Positions 1 through 8,934 of a DNA stretch of 64,000 bases are shown here, piece by piece (the first letter of the stretch is position 1; every line of letters begins with the position of its first letter). A model generated the notes under the pieces. That model was not told the origin of the DNA, searched no databases, and was given only the letters and a program-made list of their open reading frames with translations. This DNA is from Bacillota bacterium (GTDB lineage Bacteria; Bacillota; Clostridia; Lachnospirales; Lachnospiraceae), in the NCBI GenBank assembly GCA_023435895.1, contig JAEZLH010000027.1, positions 372,001 through 436,000 of the forward strand, given 5' to 3'. Both the position numbers and the translations under genes were made by a program.

Positions 1-630
1 GTTATGGGGGCTTCAAAGCGTTTTTGTGAAATGATTTTACAGAGCATGAAGCAAAATAGCAAAACGGAATTCGTGGCGGTACGCTTTGGTAATGTATTGG
101 GATCCAACGGATCAGTGATTCCCTTGTTTCAAAAACAAATATCACAAGGGGGACCGGTTACAATTACAGATAAAAGGATTGTAAGGTTCTTTATGACGAT
201 TAGCGAAGCGTCTCAATTGGTACTTCAGGCAGGCGCAATGGCAAACAGCTCAGAAATCTATGTTCTTGACATGGGAGAGCCGGTGAAAATTTTAGATTTA
301 GCCGAGAATTTAATTTGGCTGTCCGGTCATATTCCCTACGCGGAGATTCCAATTGTTGAGAGCGGACTAAGACCAGGTGAAAAACTGTATGAGGAATTAT
401 TAATGAATACAAAGGAACTAATTGGTACTCAAAACAACAAGATATTTATTGAACATCAAACGGACATTACAAAAGAGGAATTACAGGCTTCCCTTAAAAT
501 CCTTTCAGACGCTTTAAAAACAAAGGATTCGAATCAAGTTAAAATTGCGCTGAAACAGGTGGTGCCAACCTATAAAGATCCAGATGAGGTGAATGAAGCC
601 TCCAATAAGGAAGAAACAGGTGATCGGTAA
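1..630 (+). CDS. CapD/FlaA1-like nucleotide-sugar dehydratase, C-terminal part
   Basis: This is the C-terminal part of an extended short-chain dehydrogenase of the CapD/PglF/FlaA1 type, which makes 4-keto-6-deoxy UDP-sugars. The frame is open from the first base, so the N-terminal NAD-binding half lies outside the window. The MGASKR segment fits the end of the active-site region that carries the catalytic Lys. It is followed by the family's VAVRFGNVLGSNGSV and GLRPGEKLYEELL segments. The stop overlaps the aminotransferase start by one base (TAATG), so the two are probably translationally coupled. With the next two genes it matches a PglF-PglE-PglC style route to a diamino or amino sugar. The exact product is inference. 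Confidence 0.88.
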   Translation, partial: VMGASKRFCEMILQSMKQNSKTEFVAVRFGNVLGSNGSVIPLFQKQISQGGPVTITDKRIVRFFMTISEASQLVLQAGAMANSSEIYVLDMGEPVKILDLAENLIWLSGHIPYAEIPIVESGLRPGEKLYEELLMNTKELIGTQNNKIFIEHQTDITKEELQASLKILSDALKTKDSNQVKIALKQVVPTYKDPDEVNEASNKEETGDR

Positions 631-1757
631 TGGAGGAACGAATCTATCTCTCTTCTCCTCATATGAGTGAAGAAGGTTATGAACAGAACTATATACAACA
701 AGCTTTTGATAGCAACTGGATTGCACCCTTAGGAGAAAATGTAACTGAATTTGAAAAAGAAATTAGCACCTTGATTGGTAGCAGAGCCGGAGCGGCTTTA
801 AATTCAGGAACTGCTGCAATTCATATGGCTCTTAAGGCAGCAGGGGTAAAAGACGGAGATATTGTTTTCTGCCAATCCTTAACTTTTTCAGCGACTGCCA
901 ATCCAATTATATATTTAAATGCCATTCCTGTATTTATTGATAGTGACAGAGAGAGCTGGAATATGGATCCCGAGCTCTTAGCCAAAGCATTTTTAAAGTA
1001 TGAGAAGAAGGGAAGAATGCCGAGAGCAGTAATCATCGCACATTTGTATGGAATACCGGCAAAAATCGAAGAGATTCTTGCATTATGTCATAAATATAAT
1101 ACTCCGCTGATCGAGGATGCAGCCGAAAGCCTAGGCAGTTTATATAAGGGGAGATACACCGGTACCTTTGGGGAGTATGGTACCTTTTCTTTTAATGGTA
1201 ACAAGATTATTACCACTTCAGGAGGAGGTATGGTGGTATCAGAAAAGGAGGAACGGATCGAGAAGATACGCTTTTGGGCTTCCCAGTCCAGGGAAGTCGC
1301 AAGGCATTATGAGCATATAGAACTGGGGTACAATTACCGCATGAGTAATATCTTGGCTGGGATTGGAAGGGGGCAGCTAAAGGTTTTAAAGGATAGGGTC
1401 AATCGAAAAAGGGAGATCTATCAATATTACAAAGTACACCTTCAGGATATTCCTCAAATAGCCATGATGCCCGAGCAAGAAGATACCTATCAAAATTGTT
1501 GGTTATCCTGCATCACTTTGGAGGGCTCCTTGACTCCGAATGAGATAATAGACTCTTTAGAGCGGGAGCAGATTGAAGCCAGACCAATTTGGAAGCCAAT
1601 GCATAGGCAGCCTTTTTTCAAAGAGTTTGATTATATCGGCAACGGGATATCGGATGACATTTATAAAAAAGGACTCTGTTTACCCAGTGATACCAAAATG
1701 AGTAATAAGGATTTAGACTGTGTGGTAAGGATTGTAAGAAATTTATACGGAAGGTAG
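630..1757 (+). CDS. DegT/DnrJ/EryC1/StrS sugar aminotransferase
   Basis: This is a PLP-dependent fold-type I aminotransferase of 375 residues, the normal family length. It would transfer an amino group to the 4-keto sugar made by the preceding dehydratase. The family signatures are visible: the N-terminal LNSGTAAIHMAL, the EDAAES stretch with the PLP-ring Asp (D163), and FNGNKIITTSGGG with Lys192 as the Schiff-base residue. The ATG overlaps the previous stop, and the next gene begins within two bases of its own stop, so the three form one operon. A PglE-like UDP-4-amino-sugar synthase is the closest functional guess. Confidence 0.92.
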   Translation: MEERIYLSSPHMSEEGYEQNYIQQAFDSNWIAPLGENVTEFEKEISTLIGSRAGAALNSGTAAIHMALKAAGVKDGDIVFCQSLTFSATANPIIYLNAIPVFIDSDRESWNMDPELLAKAFLKYEKKGRMPRAVIIAHLYGIPAKIEEILALCHKYNTPLIEDAAESLGSLYKGRYTGTFGEYGTFSFNGNKIITTSGGGMVVSEKEERIEKIRFWASQSREVARHYEHIELGYNYRMSNILAGIGRGQLKVLKDRVNRKREIYQYYKVHLQDIPQIAMMPEQEDTYQNCWLSCITLEGSLTPNEIIDSLEREQIEARPIWKPMHRQPFFKEFDYIGNGISDDIYKKGLCLPSDTKMSNKDLDCVVRIVRNLYGR

Positions 1758-1758
1758 G

Positions 1759-2418
1759 TTGGGTAACTCTATGTATCATAAATTTATTAAGCGTATATTT
1801 GATATCATCGGAGGAGTGATGGCGCTTGTCATCCTTTCTCCGGTTATGCTCATCCTTGTGGTATTGGTAAGAACAAAGCTCGGTTCACCGGTATTCTTTT
1901 GCCAAAGGAGAGTGGGTTATCAGGAGCAGATTTTTACATTATATAAGTTCAGAACAATGACCAATCAACGTGATAAGAATGGTCTCTTGCTGGAGGATGA
2001 TAAACGTTGTACGAAATTTGGAAATCTTCTTCGAAGTACATCACTGGATGAGCTGCCGGAATTGATTAATATCATCAAAGGAGAGATGAGTTTTATTGGC
2101 CCAAGACCACTATTAATGAAATACCTTCCCCTCTATAATCACGATCAAAGAACCCGTCATCTGGTCAGACCCGGATTATCCGGTCTGGCTCAGATAAGAG
2201 GACGAAATTCTCTGACATGGGATGAAAAATTTGCCTTGGATCAAGAATACGTAAAACAGCTTTCCTTTTGGTTGGATTTAAAAATTTTTGCTTTAACCAT
2301 AGTTAAAGTGTTTCAAGGAGATGGAATACATTCGAAAAGTTCCGTCACAATGGAAGAGTTTAGAGGAAATAGCCCTGTGGAGGATCAGCCAAACACGCAG
2401 CAGGATCATCAGAACTAA
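1759..2418 (+). CDS. Initiating sugar-phosphate transferase (PglC/WbaP C-terminal type)
   Basis: This bacterial sugar transferase moves a sugar-1-phosphate onto undecaprenyl phosphate at the membrane. It is short (219 residues), so it is the minimal PglC-like form without the multi-pass WbaP N-terminus. It has one N-terminal hydrophobic hairpin (about residues 14-36), then LYKFRTM, the STSLDELPELINIIKGEMSFIGPRP signature region and VRPGLSGLAQIRGRNSLTW. The TTG at 1759 sits only about four bases from a GGAAGG. An in-frame ATG at 1771 is an alternative start that would remove four residues. It ends two bases before a convergent gene. Confidence 0.9.
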   Translation: MGNSMYHKFIKRIFDIIGGVMALVILSPVMLILVVLVRTKLGSPVFFCQRRVGYQEQIFTLYKFRTMTNQRDKNGLLLEDDKRCTKFGNLLRSTSLDELPELINIIKGEMSFIGPRPLLMKYLPLYNHDQRTRHLVRPGLSGLAQIRGRNSLTWDEKFALDQEYVKQLSFWLDLKIFALTIVKVFQGDGIHSKSSVTMEEFRGNSPVEDQPNTQQDHQN

Positions 2419-2420
2419 AA

Positions 2421-3071
2421 TTATACTATGCGGATAATCGCAAGGATAATTAAAATAATACCGCTTAGCCAGGACAAACGAAAGGGTACTTTATCACTTA
2501 GTTTATTACCTAACAATTCACCGACTTTGATGGAAAGCATGCTTAATAGCAGAGAGGATAGGATGATGGAAACCACATTGATATTGCCGAGCGCGGCTCC
2601 AACACCTGCTGCCAGACTGTCAAAGGATAAAGCGATACCAAGTGACATAGCCTCAGCAGGAGATAAGGTCTTAGATTCATCGATATCCGCTTCCTTTGGA
2701 TCTGCATAAATATTTAATATGAAGTTCAGATTAAGCATACTGAATTTAATTTGCTTATGTATGAGCGTATGCTTATCAATCAGAGCTTTCACGATATTAT
2801 CCAGCAACTTCATAATTCCCAGGAAGAAAAGGATGGTAAAAGAAATTCCCTTAATGAATTCCTCAGGTAGAAATGGCTTTAAGAAAGTTCCCCCCAGAAG
2901 GGATAATCCAAGAATTCCAGTACAGAGAAAAGAGATTACCAAAATGGATTCCAGAGGTATTTTTATCTTATTGCTTCCGTAAGCAAGACTGGCAATCAGT
3001 GCGTCGGTGGAAAGTGCTGTCACAAATAGTACCGATTCTAAGATAATTAATAAGATATGAGTCATTTTCAC
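2421..3071 (-). CDS. ytaF: YtaF-like sporulation membrane protein (MntP-type fold)
   Basis: This is a multi-pass membrane protein of 216 residues with about six hydrophobic segments in two homologous halves, each opening with an ALS(T/F)D(A/S)L motif (TALSTDALIASLAYG and ALSFDSLAAGVGAALG). Paired Asp motifs in an inverted repeat are typical of the MntP (manganese exporter)/YtaF group. The hydrophilic linker at about residues 118-140 (ADPKEADIDESKTLSP) is the YtaF type. YtaF is linked to sporulation in Bacillus but its substrate is not settled. It is convergent with the glycan operon and divergent from the multicopper oxidase. Confidence 0.83.
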   Translation of the reverse strand: MKMTHILLIILESVLFVTALSTDALIASLAYGSNKIKIPLESILVISFLCTGILGLSLLGGTFLKPFLPEEFIKGISFTILFFLGIMKLLDNIVKALIDKHTLIHKQIKFSMLNLNFILNIYADPKEADIDESKTLSPAEAMSLGIALSFDSLAAGVGAALGNINVVSIILSSLLLSMLSIKVGELLGNKLSDKVPFRLSWLSGIILIILAIIRIV

Positions 3072-3169
3072 TGCCCCAATACCATCAATGTAACATCATG
3101 ATATCTTATGAAAGAGGATTGTTCAAGGTTCCCGAATTTCTGGGGACATAAATTCCTCGTATTCTTTGA

Positions 3170-3196
3170 ACAATATTGAAAATCCATCATATTGTA
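3170..3196 (+). promoter_or_regulatory. Candidate SigK-type promoter upstream of the multicopper oxidase gene
   Basis: CATATTGTA at 3188-3196 fits the late mother-cell pattern CATANNNTA. An AC dinucleotide at 3170-3171 lies 16 bases upstream, which suits a SigK -35 element. A 9-bp inverted repeat (ATTGTTCAA 3118-3126, TTGAACAAT 3166-3174) overlaps the -35. Such short motifs occur by chance in AT-rich DNA, so this is a weak call supported mainly by the sporulation-like neighbours. Confidence 0.3.
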
Positions 3197-3229
3197 GAAT
3201 GAGAGCAGTAATTATATAGGAGGCATCGT

Positions 3230-4114
3230 ATGCTTCGTTCTCCTGATATCGAACTATTACCATTTAAAACACTGCGTGGTGTGAAATATTTTGAACTGGT
3301 TGCAGAAGAAATTAAACAAGAAATCCTTCCTGGGATATTCATTCATGCATGGGGCTATAACGGTTCCACCCCAGGACCGCTTATTGTAGTAAATCCAGGA
3401 GATTATGTAACCATAAGAGTACATAACAAGCTTTTAGAACCGACAGGAATAGAGTGGCACGGATTGGATTTTCCGGTTTTAAGAAATGGTGGAACAGAAT
3501 GTAATTGTGGCCAACTAATTGACCCGGGCGAATCCTATGATTATCAATTTAAAATTCAAAGCGCGCCGGGTACTCATATGTACCATGCGCATTCTTCTTT
3601 TATCAATCAAACGATGATGGGACTGGTTGGTGGTTTTATCGTACAAAAACCAGTTGATATCATAGATGAGGATTATTTTGTTATGCTATCTGAATTTAAA
3701 CTCTTAAATATGCCCTCCGGCTTTTTGGCAGAAGGGGTATATGATATTGATCCCGGTTCCCATTATTTTAATTTTCATACCATGAATGGTAAATGTTATC
3801 CTATGATTTCACCAATTGAAGTTAAGCTTGGTGAACAGATAAGAATACGCCTTGCAAATGGTTTTTCAAATGTACATCCCATCCATTTACACGGACATCA
3901 ATTTCTGGTTACTGCTTCGGATGGAAATGAACTTCCCAAAACACTAATGCTGAAAAAAAACACCCTTCAAATAGCTGCAGGGGAGTGCTGGGATATCGAA
4001 TTCAATGCCAACAATAAAGGATGCTGGCCTCTTCATTGTGCTATTCCACACCATATGTCGAATAATATGATTGCCAAAGAGGGTGGCCTCTTCACTTTTG
4101 TAAAATACACATAA
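3230..4114 (+). CDS. Two-domain multicopper oxidase with altered type 2/3 copper ligands
   Basis: This is a cupredoxin-fold protein of 294 residues, much shorter than three-domain laccases such as CotA (about 510). Motif 1 is EWHG (E75, H77), motif 2 is YHAHSS (H119, H121), motif 3 is HPIHLHGH (H216, H219, H221) and motif 4 is HCAIPHHMSNNM (H269, C270, H275, M280). The type 1 ligands (H216, C270, H275, M280) are intact. The usual first His of motif 1 (type 2 ligand) is Glu75, and the second His of HCH (type 3 ligand) is Ala271. Oxygen-reducing activity may therefore be lost or changed. No signal peptide is seen, which would fit a spore-coat or cytoplasmic location. The start is ATG with GGAGG at 3220-3224. 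Confidence 0.85.
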   Translation: MLRSPDIELLPFKTLRGVKYFELVAEEIKQEILPGIFIHAWGYNGSTPGPLIVVNPGDYVTIRVHNKLLEPTGIEWHGLDFPVLRNGGTECNCGQLIDPGESYDYQFKIQSAPGTHMYHAHSSFINQTMMGLVGGFIVQKPVDIIDEDYFVMLSEFKLLNMPSGFLAEGVYDIDPGSHYFNFHTMNGKCYPMISPIEVKLGEQIRIRLANGFSNVHPIHLHGHQFLVTASDGNELPKTLMLKKNTLQIAAGECWDIEFNANNKGCWPLHCAIPHHMSNNMIAKEGGLFTFVKYT

Positions 4115-4176
4115 TATGTTTCATGAACTTTGGTTCCGTTAATATAATAGAAGTAGAATAGATTAGCGGAGGCAGT

Positions 4177-5877
4177 ATGACATCTGAATTAAATGATAGA
4201 ATTTATAGCAACGATTATGCGGACTTTCTGATTGAATATAACGGTAATCCAGCCGTATTGGAACCATTTGCTCAGTATGGTTACTTTATTGTTAATTTTT
4301 ATTTTGCCATAGTTCATCTGCCGGTTAGCATGATGACGGAAGATATTATATCCAGGATGGGATATGGAGCACTACCCTCATTACTTGGTCTGACCGTGGA
4401 TCGTAATCTGGAGGCCTCCGGAATTGAACGGCTAAGAAGTATTCCAAACTTCAATTTAAAGGGAAGAGGGGTTTTGATTGGAATTGCAGATACCGGAATC
4501 GATTATACGAATCCGGTATTTCAATATGCCGATAAAACAACAAGAATATCGTCTATTTGGGATCAGACCATTCGAAATGATGCTCCAAATAATCCGGTGT
4601 TATACGGTACAGAATATTCAAGGGAGCAGATTAATGAGGCTCTTCAAAACGCTGACCCGTACTCCATCGTACCAAGTCGGGATGATATTGGGCATGGAAC
4701 TATGGTAGCAGGTATTGCTGCGGGCAACGAGGTGCCAGAAAGCAACTTTTATGGAGTAGCACCGGAATCAGAGTTGGTAATTGTAAAGGTTAAGCAGTCT
4801 AAGCCTTACTTGAAACAATTCTTTCGGGTTCCGGAACATGCAATTGCATATCAGGAGAATGACCTTTTTGTAGGTTTTCAATATCTACTTACTTATGCAG
4901 CTCGTGTGAATAAGCCGATTGTGATTTGTATTGCAATTGATACTTCCCAATATGCACATGATGGGAGAGGAACGACCAGCGGATGGCTTTCTTTACAATC
5001 CACTATTCCCGGAGTGGCCATGGTAATAACCGTTGGAAATGAAGGAAATGCTAGGAGGCATTTTTTTGGAAGAATCGATGAAGATGTTGGCTTTGAAACA
5101 ATTGAACTTAACGTGGCGCCTAATGAACCCGGTCTTTCTATGGAGATATGGGGAACATCCCCCAATTTCTTTAGTATTGATATTACCTCACCGTCAGGAG
5201 AATATATTCCTAGAATTGATATACGTCTGAATGAAACCAGACAAATCACCTTCGTATTTGAACCAACTATCATCTATGTGGATTATCAATTAGTAGAGTC
5301 CCAAAGCGGGGATCAGTTGATTTTACTTCGGTTTTCCAACCCGGCGCAAGGGATTTGGAGGCTAAAGGTGTACGGCAGAGGGATTTCACCGCTTACCTTC
5401 AACTCATGGCTTCCAATGAACGATTGGATCTTACCGGATACCTATTTTATTCGTTCCAATCCTAATACTACGTTATTGTCTTTGGGATGTGCGGTCATTC
5501 CCATTACCGCCACTGCATATAATGCAGAAAATGACTCATTATATGTAAATGCAGGCAGAGGATATACAAGAATTGATGTGGTAAAACCGGAGATTGCAGC
5601 ACCGGGTGTCAATGTTTTAAGCCCGGATCTTCAACAGGGTTTTGTTGAGGTTACCAGTGCAAGTGCGGCTGCTGCCCACGCGTCAGGGGTTGCTGCCATG
5701 TTATTTGAATGGGGAATCGTCAATAATAATTATCCGAATATGACTTGTCAGGATATTAAAATTTTTATGATTCGCGGAGCTCGTAGAAAACCCGATCTTA
5801 CTTACCCAAATCCAGACTGGGGTTATGGAATTTTAGATGCCTATAATGTTTTTGATCGAATCAGAGGCGGAGGTTGA
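4177..5877 (+). CDS. Csp-type subtilisin-like serine protease (S8), copy 1
   Basis: This is a clostridial Csp-family subtilase of 566 residues, the usual size for CspA/B/C. A short N-terminal prodomain (about 1-90) replaces a secretory signal. Catalytic Asp105 (ADTGID), His173 (GHGT) and Ser496 are present, as is the oxyanion Asn in VGNEGNARRHFFG. The Ser sits in SAS rather than the usual GTS. About 200 residues between the oxyanion Asn and the Ser correspond to the jelly-roll insertion of Csp proteases. In clostridia, Csp enzymes activate the cortex hydrolase SleC during germination, but other S8 paralogues exist, so that role is inferred. GGAGG lies five bases before the ATG. Confidence 0.9.
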   Translation: MTSELNDRIYSNDYADFLIEYNGNPAVLEPFAQYGYFIVNFYFAIVHLPVSMMTEDIISRMGYGALPSLLGLTVDRNLEASGIERLRSIPNFNLKGRGVLIGIADTGIDYTNPVFQYADKTTRISSIWDQTIRNDAPNNPVLYGTEYSREQINEALQNADPYSIVPSRDDIGHGTMVAGIAAGNEVPESNFYGVAPESELVIVKVKQSKPYLKQFFRVPEHAIAYQENDLFVGFQYLLTYAARVNKPIVICIAIDTSQYAHDGRGTTSGWLSLQSTIPGVAMVITVGNEGNARRHFFGRIDEDVGFETIELNVAPNEPGLSMEIWGTSPNFFSIDITSPSGEYIPRIDIRLNETRQITFVFEPTIIYVDYQLVESQSGDQLILLRFSNPAQGIWRLKVYGRGISPLTFNSWLPMNDWILPDTYFIRSNPNTTLLSLGCAVIPITATAYNAENDSLYVNAGRGYTRIDVVKPEIAAPGVNVLSPDLQQGFVEVTSASAAAAHASGVAAMLFEWGIVNNNYPNMTCQDIKIFMIRGARRKPDLTYPNPDWGYGILDAYNVFDRIRGGG

Positions 5878-5928
5878 TGTGATTTTTTTAGTGCATAAAA
5901 AATGTTGAGGGATGGGGGATGAATCGAA

Positions 5929-7647
5929 TTGACTCCGGAAGACAGATTTAAAATTGTCAGTAATGATTATATGGACCTAATCATTATCTATAACGGCGAT
6001 CCTGAATCCTTAAGAAAATTCGAACAATATTCGGTACAGATCATGAATGTGACTTACGCTGTTATCTATATCCCCTTATCACAGGTAACCCCATCACTTA
6101 TGACAGATTATGGTTATAACGCTATTCCTAAGTGCTATGGACTTACCAATGCACAAAGTCTGGAAGAGTCGGGGGTTATCCGTCAGAGAAATGTTCCCGC
6201 CCTTAATTTGCGTGGTCAAGGTGTGATAATCGGAATTGTTGATACGGGCATTGATTATACCAATAATGTCTTTAGAAGAGCAGATGGCACCACAAAAATC
6301 TTATCGCTTTGGGACCAGACCATAGATAGTGTAGACCAATATCCACAAATGATGGAGTTTCCTCCTTATTATGGCACGGAATATACTTCGGCTCAAATCA
6401 ATCAAGCTCTGCAAAGTCCTAATCCATTAGAGATTGTCCCAACGACAGATGAGATTGGACATGGAACAAAACTAGCCGGAATTGCAGCCGGAACTGACAA
6501 CCGTGAGAATGATTTTAGCGGGGTGGCGCCGGAAGCGGATCTTGTGGTGGTAAAATTAAAACAGGCAAAGCAAAACCTAAAGGATTATTTTTCTATTCCT
6601 CCCAATGTACCCTGTTATCAGGAGAATGATCTGATCTGGGGCGTACAATATCTTGTAGAAACTGCCAGGAGATTGCGACGCCCTCTATCCATCTGCATTG
6701 GGGTTGGTACCTCTCAAGGCGCACATAATAATGCTGGGAATCTGAATAATGTCGTCACAATTGTAGGCGATTTTCCGGGGACTTGTATTTCGGTATCAGG
6801 CGGAAACGAAGGGAATGCAAGAAGGCATTTTTTTAGTGCGGTGGATTTGGATGCGGGACCAATACCAATTGAGTTGAATGTTGCAGAGAATGAAAGCGGT
6901 TTTTCCTTGGAGATATGGGGTGATCCTCCCATGGTTTATGCTGTGGATATCTTATCCCCCACCGGTGAGTTTGTGCCTACCATATCGGGAAGGTTGGAGG
7001 AAACCAGAACCATTCGGTTTATATTTGAACAGACTATTATCTATTTGGATTATATATTAATAGAGGCAGAAACCGGGAAGCAAGTTATATTAATGCGGTT
7101 TAAGAATCCCACTCCGGGAACCTGGCGCTTTCAGATCACCGGGAGGGGCGATTTACCGGGGGCAATTCATGCGTGGCTTCCGTCCGATGACTTTATCACC
7201 CAAGATACCTATTTTACCAGATCCAATCCCTACACCACCCTCACATCACCGGGGAATGCGATTGTTCCCCTTACTATGGTTGCCTATAATCAGGCAACCG
7301 GATCACTTTATTTAAATTCTGGTAAGGGTTATTCCACCTCCAATATCCTGAATCCGGATTTGGCAGCGCCAGGAGTTAATGTACAAAGTCCGGGACCCAA
7401 TAATACCTTTACCACCTTGACCGGAACCAGTGCGGCAGCAGCGCATACTGCGGGAATCGGGGCACTGGTACTTGAATGGGGAATTGTTCGTAACAATTAT
7501 AATAATCTTGACACAGTAGGAATAAAAAAGTTTCTGATTCGCGGTGCGAAGCGTAATCCTCAGATACTATATCCGAACAGGGATTGGGGTTATGGAAGTA
7601 TTGATATATTCAATACCTTTAACATCCTTCGAACGGATATCACTTAA
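5929..7647 (+). CDS. Csp-type subtilisin-like serine protease (S8), copy 2
   Basis: This tandem paralogue of the preceding protease has 572 residues and keeps the same layout: prodomain, Asp105 (VDTGID), His178 (GHGT), oxyanion Asn in GGNEGNARRHFFS, jelly-roll insertion, and Ser501 in a canonical GTSAAAAH. The start is TTG with GGGGGAT ten bases upstream, because no ATG fits in that frame. It lies 51 bases after copy 1 and is followed by an intrinsic terminator, so the pair may be one transcript. Both copies look catalytically competent, unlike the pseudoprotease CspC and the CspA part of Clostridioides difficile CspBA. Confidence 0.9.
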   Translation: MTPEDRFKIVSNDYMDLIIIYNGDPESLRKFEQYSVQIMNVTYAVIYIPLSQVTPSLMTDYGYNAIPKCYGLTNAQSLEESGVIRQRNVPALNLRGQGVIIGIVDTGIDYTNNVFRRADGTTKILSLWDQTIDSVDQYPQMMEFPPYYGTEYTSAQINQALQSPNPLEIVPTTDEIGHGTKLAGIAAGTDNRENDFSGVAPEADLVVVKLKQAKQNLKDYFSIPPNVPCYQENDLIWGVQYLVETARRLRRPLSICIGVGTSQGAHNNAGNLNNVVTIVGDFPGTCISVSGGNEGNARRHFFSAVDLDAGPIPIELNVAENESGFSLEIWGDPPMVYAVDILSPTGEFVPTISGRLEETRTIRFIFEQTIIYLDYILIEAETGKQVILMRFKNPTPGTWRFQITGRGDLPGAIHAWLPSDDFITQDTYFTRSNPYTTLTSPGNAIVPLTMVAYNQATGSLYLNSGKGYSTSNILNPDLAAPGVNVQSPGPNNTFTTLTGTSAAAAHTAGIGALVLEWGIVRNNYNNLDTVGIKKFLIRGAKRNPQILYPNRDWGYGSIDIFNTFNILRTDIT

Positions 7648-7703
7648 ATAGATAATTATTTGATTTTTATATTGCCAAGTAGTGATGAGTTAAGTTTCTT
7701 GAT

Positions 7704-7743
7704 AAGGCATTATTTCCATATTGCGGAATTGATGCCTTTTTTT
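7704..7743 (+). terminator. Intrinsic terminator after the subtilase pair
   Basis: AAGGCAT (7704-7710) pairs with ATGCCTT (7732-7738), and an inner ATTTCC/GGAATT stem extends it. The hairpin runs into a T tract ending at 7743. The rest of the 7648-7967 gap shows no other clear feature. Confidence 0.85.
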
Positions 7744-7967
7744 GTACAAAAATACGATTTATTTATTTAAGATAATAATCAGGCGTAGAAATATTTATTT
7801 TAATTTCATCAAATTTTAAATTCCCCTTATAAATGTGACAATTATGATACAACAATTCGACATAATAGTGATATAATTATTTTATGGTTTACATGCTTGC
7901 AGAGCAATATAGTTAAAATCAAAGCTATTTTCGATCTGTGACAACAAAGAAGAGTATGAGGTGATGT

Positions 7968-8768
7968 ATGAGTACAACAAATCAAGGTAATCGTAAGAAG
8001 AGAAGAAGAAAGAAAAATTTTGCTCTGCGTATCGTTCTTTACATAATAATCCTCGGAGTTTTTGGCTGGGCATTTATTAAGCTAGCAACAGGGCTAATAT
8101 ATACCTATGTATATGGAAATACAGAACAAGATCATAATATTCCGGTTACAGAACAGGAGACGGAATCAGTTGATTCGCAGGCAGACAAGCCAGACAAGGG
8201 TTCCAAGGGATATATCGTGATTGATCCCGGTCATGGTGGTGAGGATAGCCCGGGATGTATCTACGGCGGACTTATGGAGCGGGATCTAACGCTGGAAGTG
8301 GCTTTTCAGTTGCAAAAGGATTTATTAGAAGCAGGCTATACGGTGTTAATGACAAGAAAAGAGGACAAGAGTGTTGAGCTTTCCGAGCGAACGAAGATAG
8401 CAAATGAGAGCAGTGCAGATCTTTTCATCAGTATCCATTTGAATGCGCATGATAATACTTCGGTCTCTGGTATCGAGACTTGGTACAACCCCGATGTAAA
8501 TCCTAACAGCAGCATTCTTGCACAAGAGGTTCAGCAATCCATTTCTGCAATTACCAAGGCAAAGGATCGGGGAATCTATTCTAATAAGACACTGGTAGTA
8601 ATTAGGGATACCTTAATTCCTTCCTGTTTGGTGGAAGTAGGCTATTTATCTAATCAGTCAGAGCGTGAGAAAATATGTACGGAAGCTTATCGTAAACAAC
8701 TTTCTCAAGGTATTATAGATGGGATTGACCAATACTTTAAGCAATATCCACCGAAAAAGGCCTCCTAA
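7968..8768 (+). CDS. N-acetylmuramoyl-L-alanine amidase (Amidase_3 family)
   Basis: This zinc amidase cleaves the bond between MurNAc and the stem peptide. It has 266 residues: a Lys/Arg-rich cytoplasmic start, one membrane anchor (about 19-42), a polar linker (50-80) and the Amidase_3 domain (about 81-260). The zinc ligands H89 (DPGHGG), E104 (ERDLTL) and H157 (SIHLNA) and the catalytic E223 (LVEVGYLSN) are all visible. CwlD, which makes the muramic-lactam of spore cortex, is a membrane-anchored member of this family. The neighbouring genes make a sporulation role plausible, but a vegetative autolysin cannot be excluded. The start is ATG after GAGGTGATGT. Confidence 0.88.
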   Translation: MSTTNQGNRKKRRRKKNFALRIVLYIIILGVFGWAFIKLATGLIYTYVYGNTEQDHNIPVTEQETESVDSQADKPDKGSKGYIVIDPGHGGEDSPGCIYGGLMERDLTLEVAFQLQKDLLEAGYTVLMTRKEDKSVELSERTKIANESSADLFISIHLNAHDNTSVSGIETWYNPDVNPNSSILAQEVQQSISAITKAKDRGIYSNKTLVVIRDTLIPSCLVEVGYLSNQSEREKICTEAYRKQLSQGIIDGIDQYFKQYPPKKAS

Positions 8769-8810
8769 ACACTAAAAACAATAGATAATCTAAAATACAA
8801 TAAATAATAT

Positions 8811-8876
8811 AAGGGTGCAGTAAAATAAAATCCTGAGCATTTTATGCTTATTTGGAAATTATTATACTGCACCTTC
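8811..8876. repeat. Long hairpin downstream of the amidase gene
   Basis: AAGGGTGCAGTA (8811-8822) pairs with TACTGCACCTT (8865-8875), and a smaller AGCAT/ATGCT hairpin lies inside. There is no strong T tract, so it may be a weak terminator for the amidase gene or a palindromic element. It lies between that gene and the convergent Cys-rich gene. Confidence 0.5.
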
Positions 8877-8934
8877 TTATATCTCATTATTAGGATGGTG
8901 GTAATTAGGATGGTGGTGATCCTTTACAGATTAG

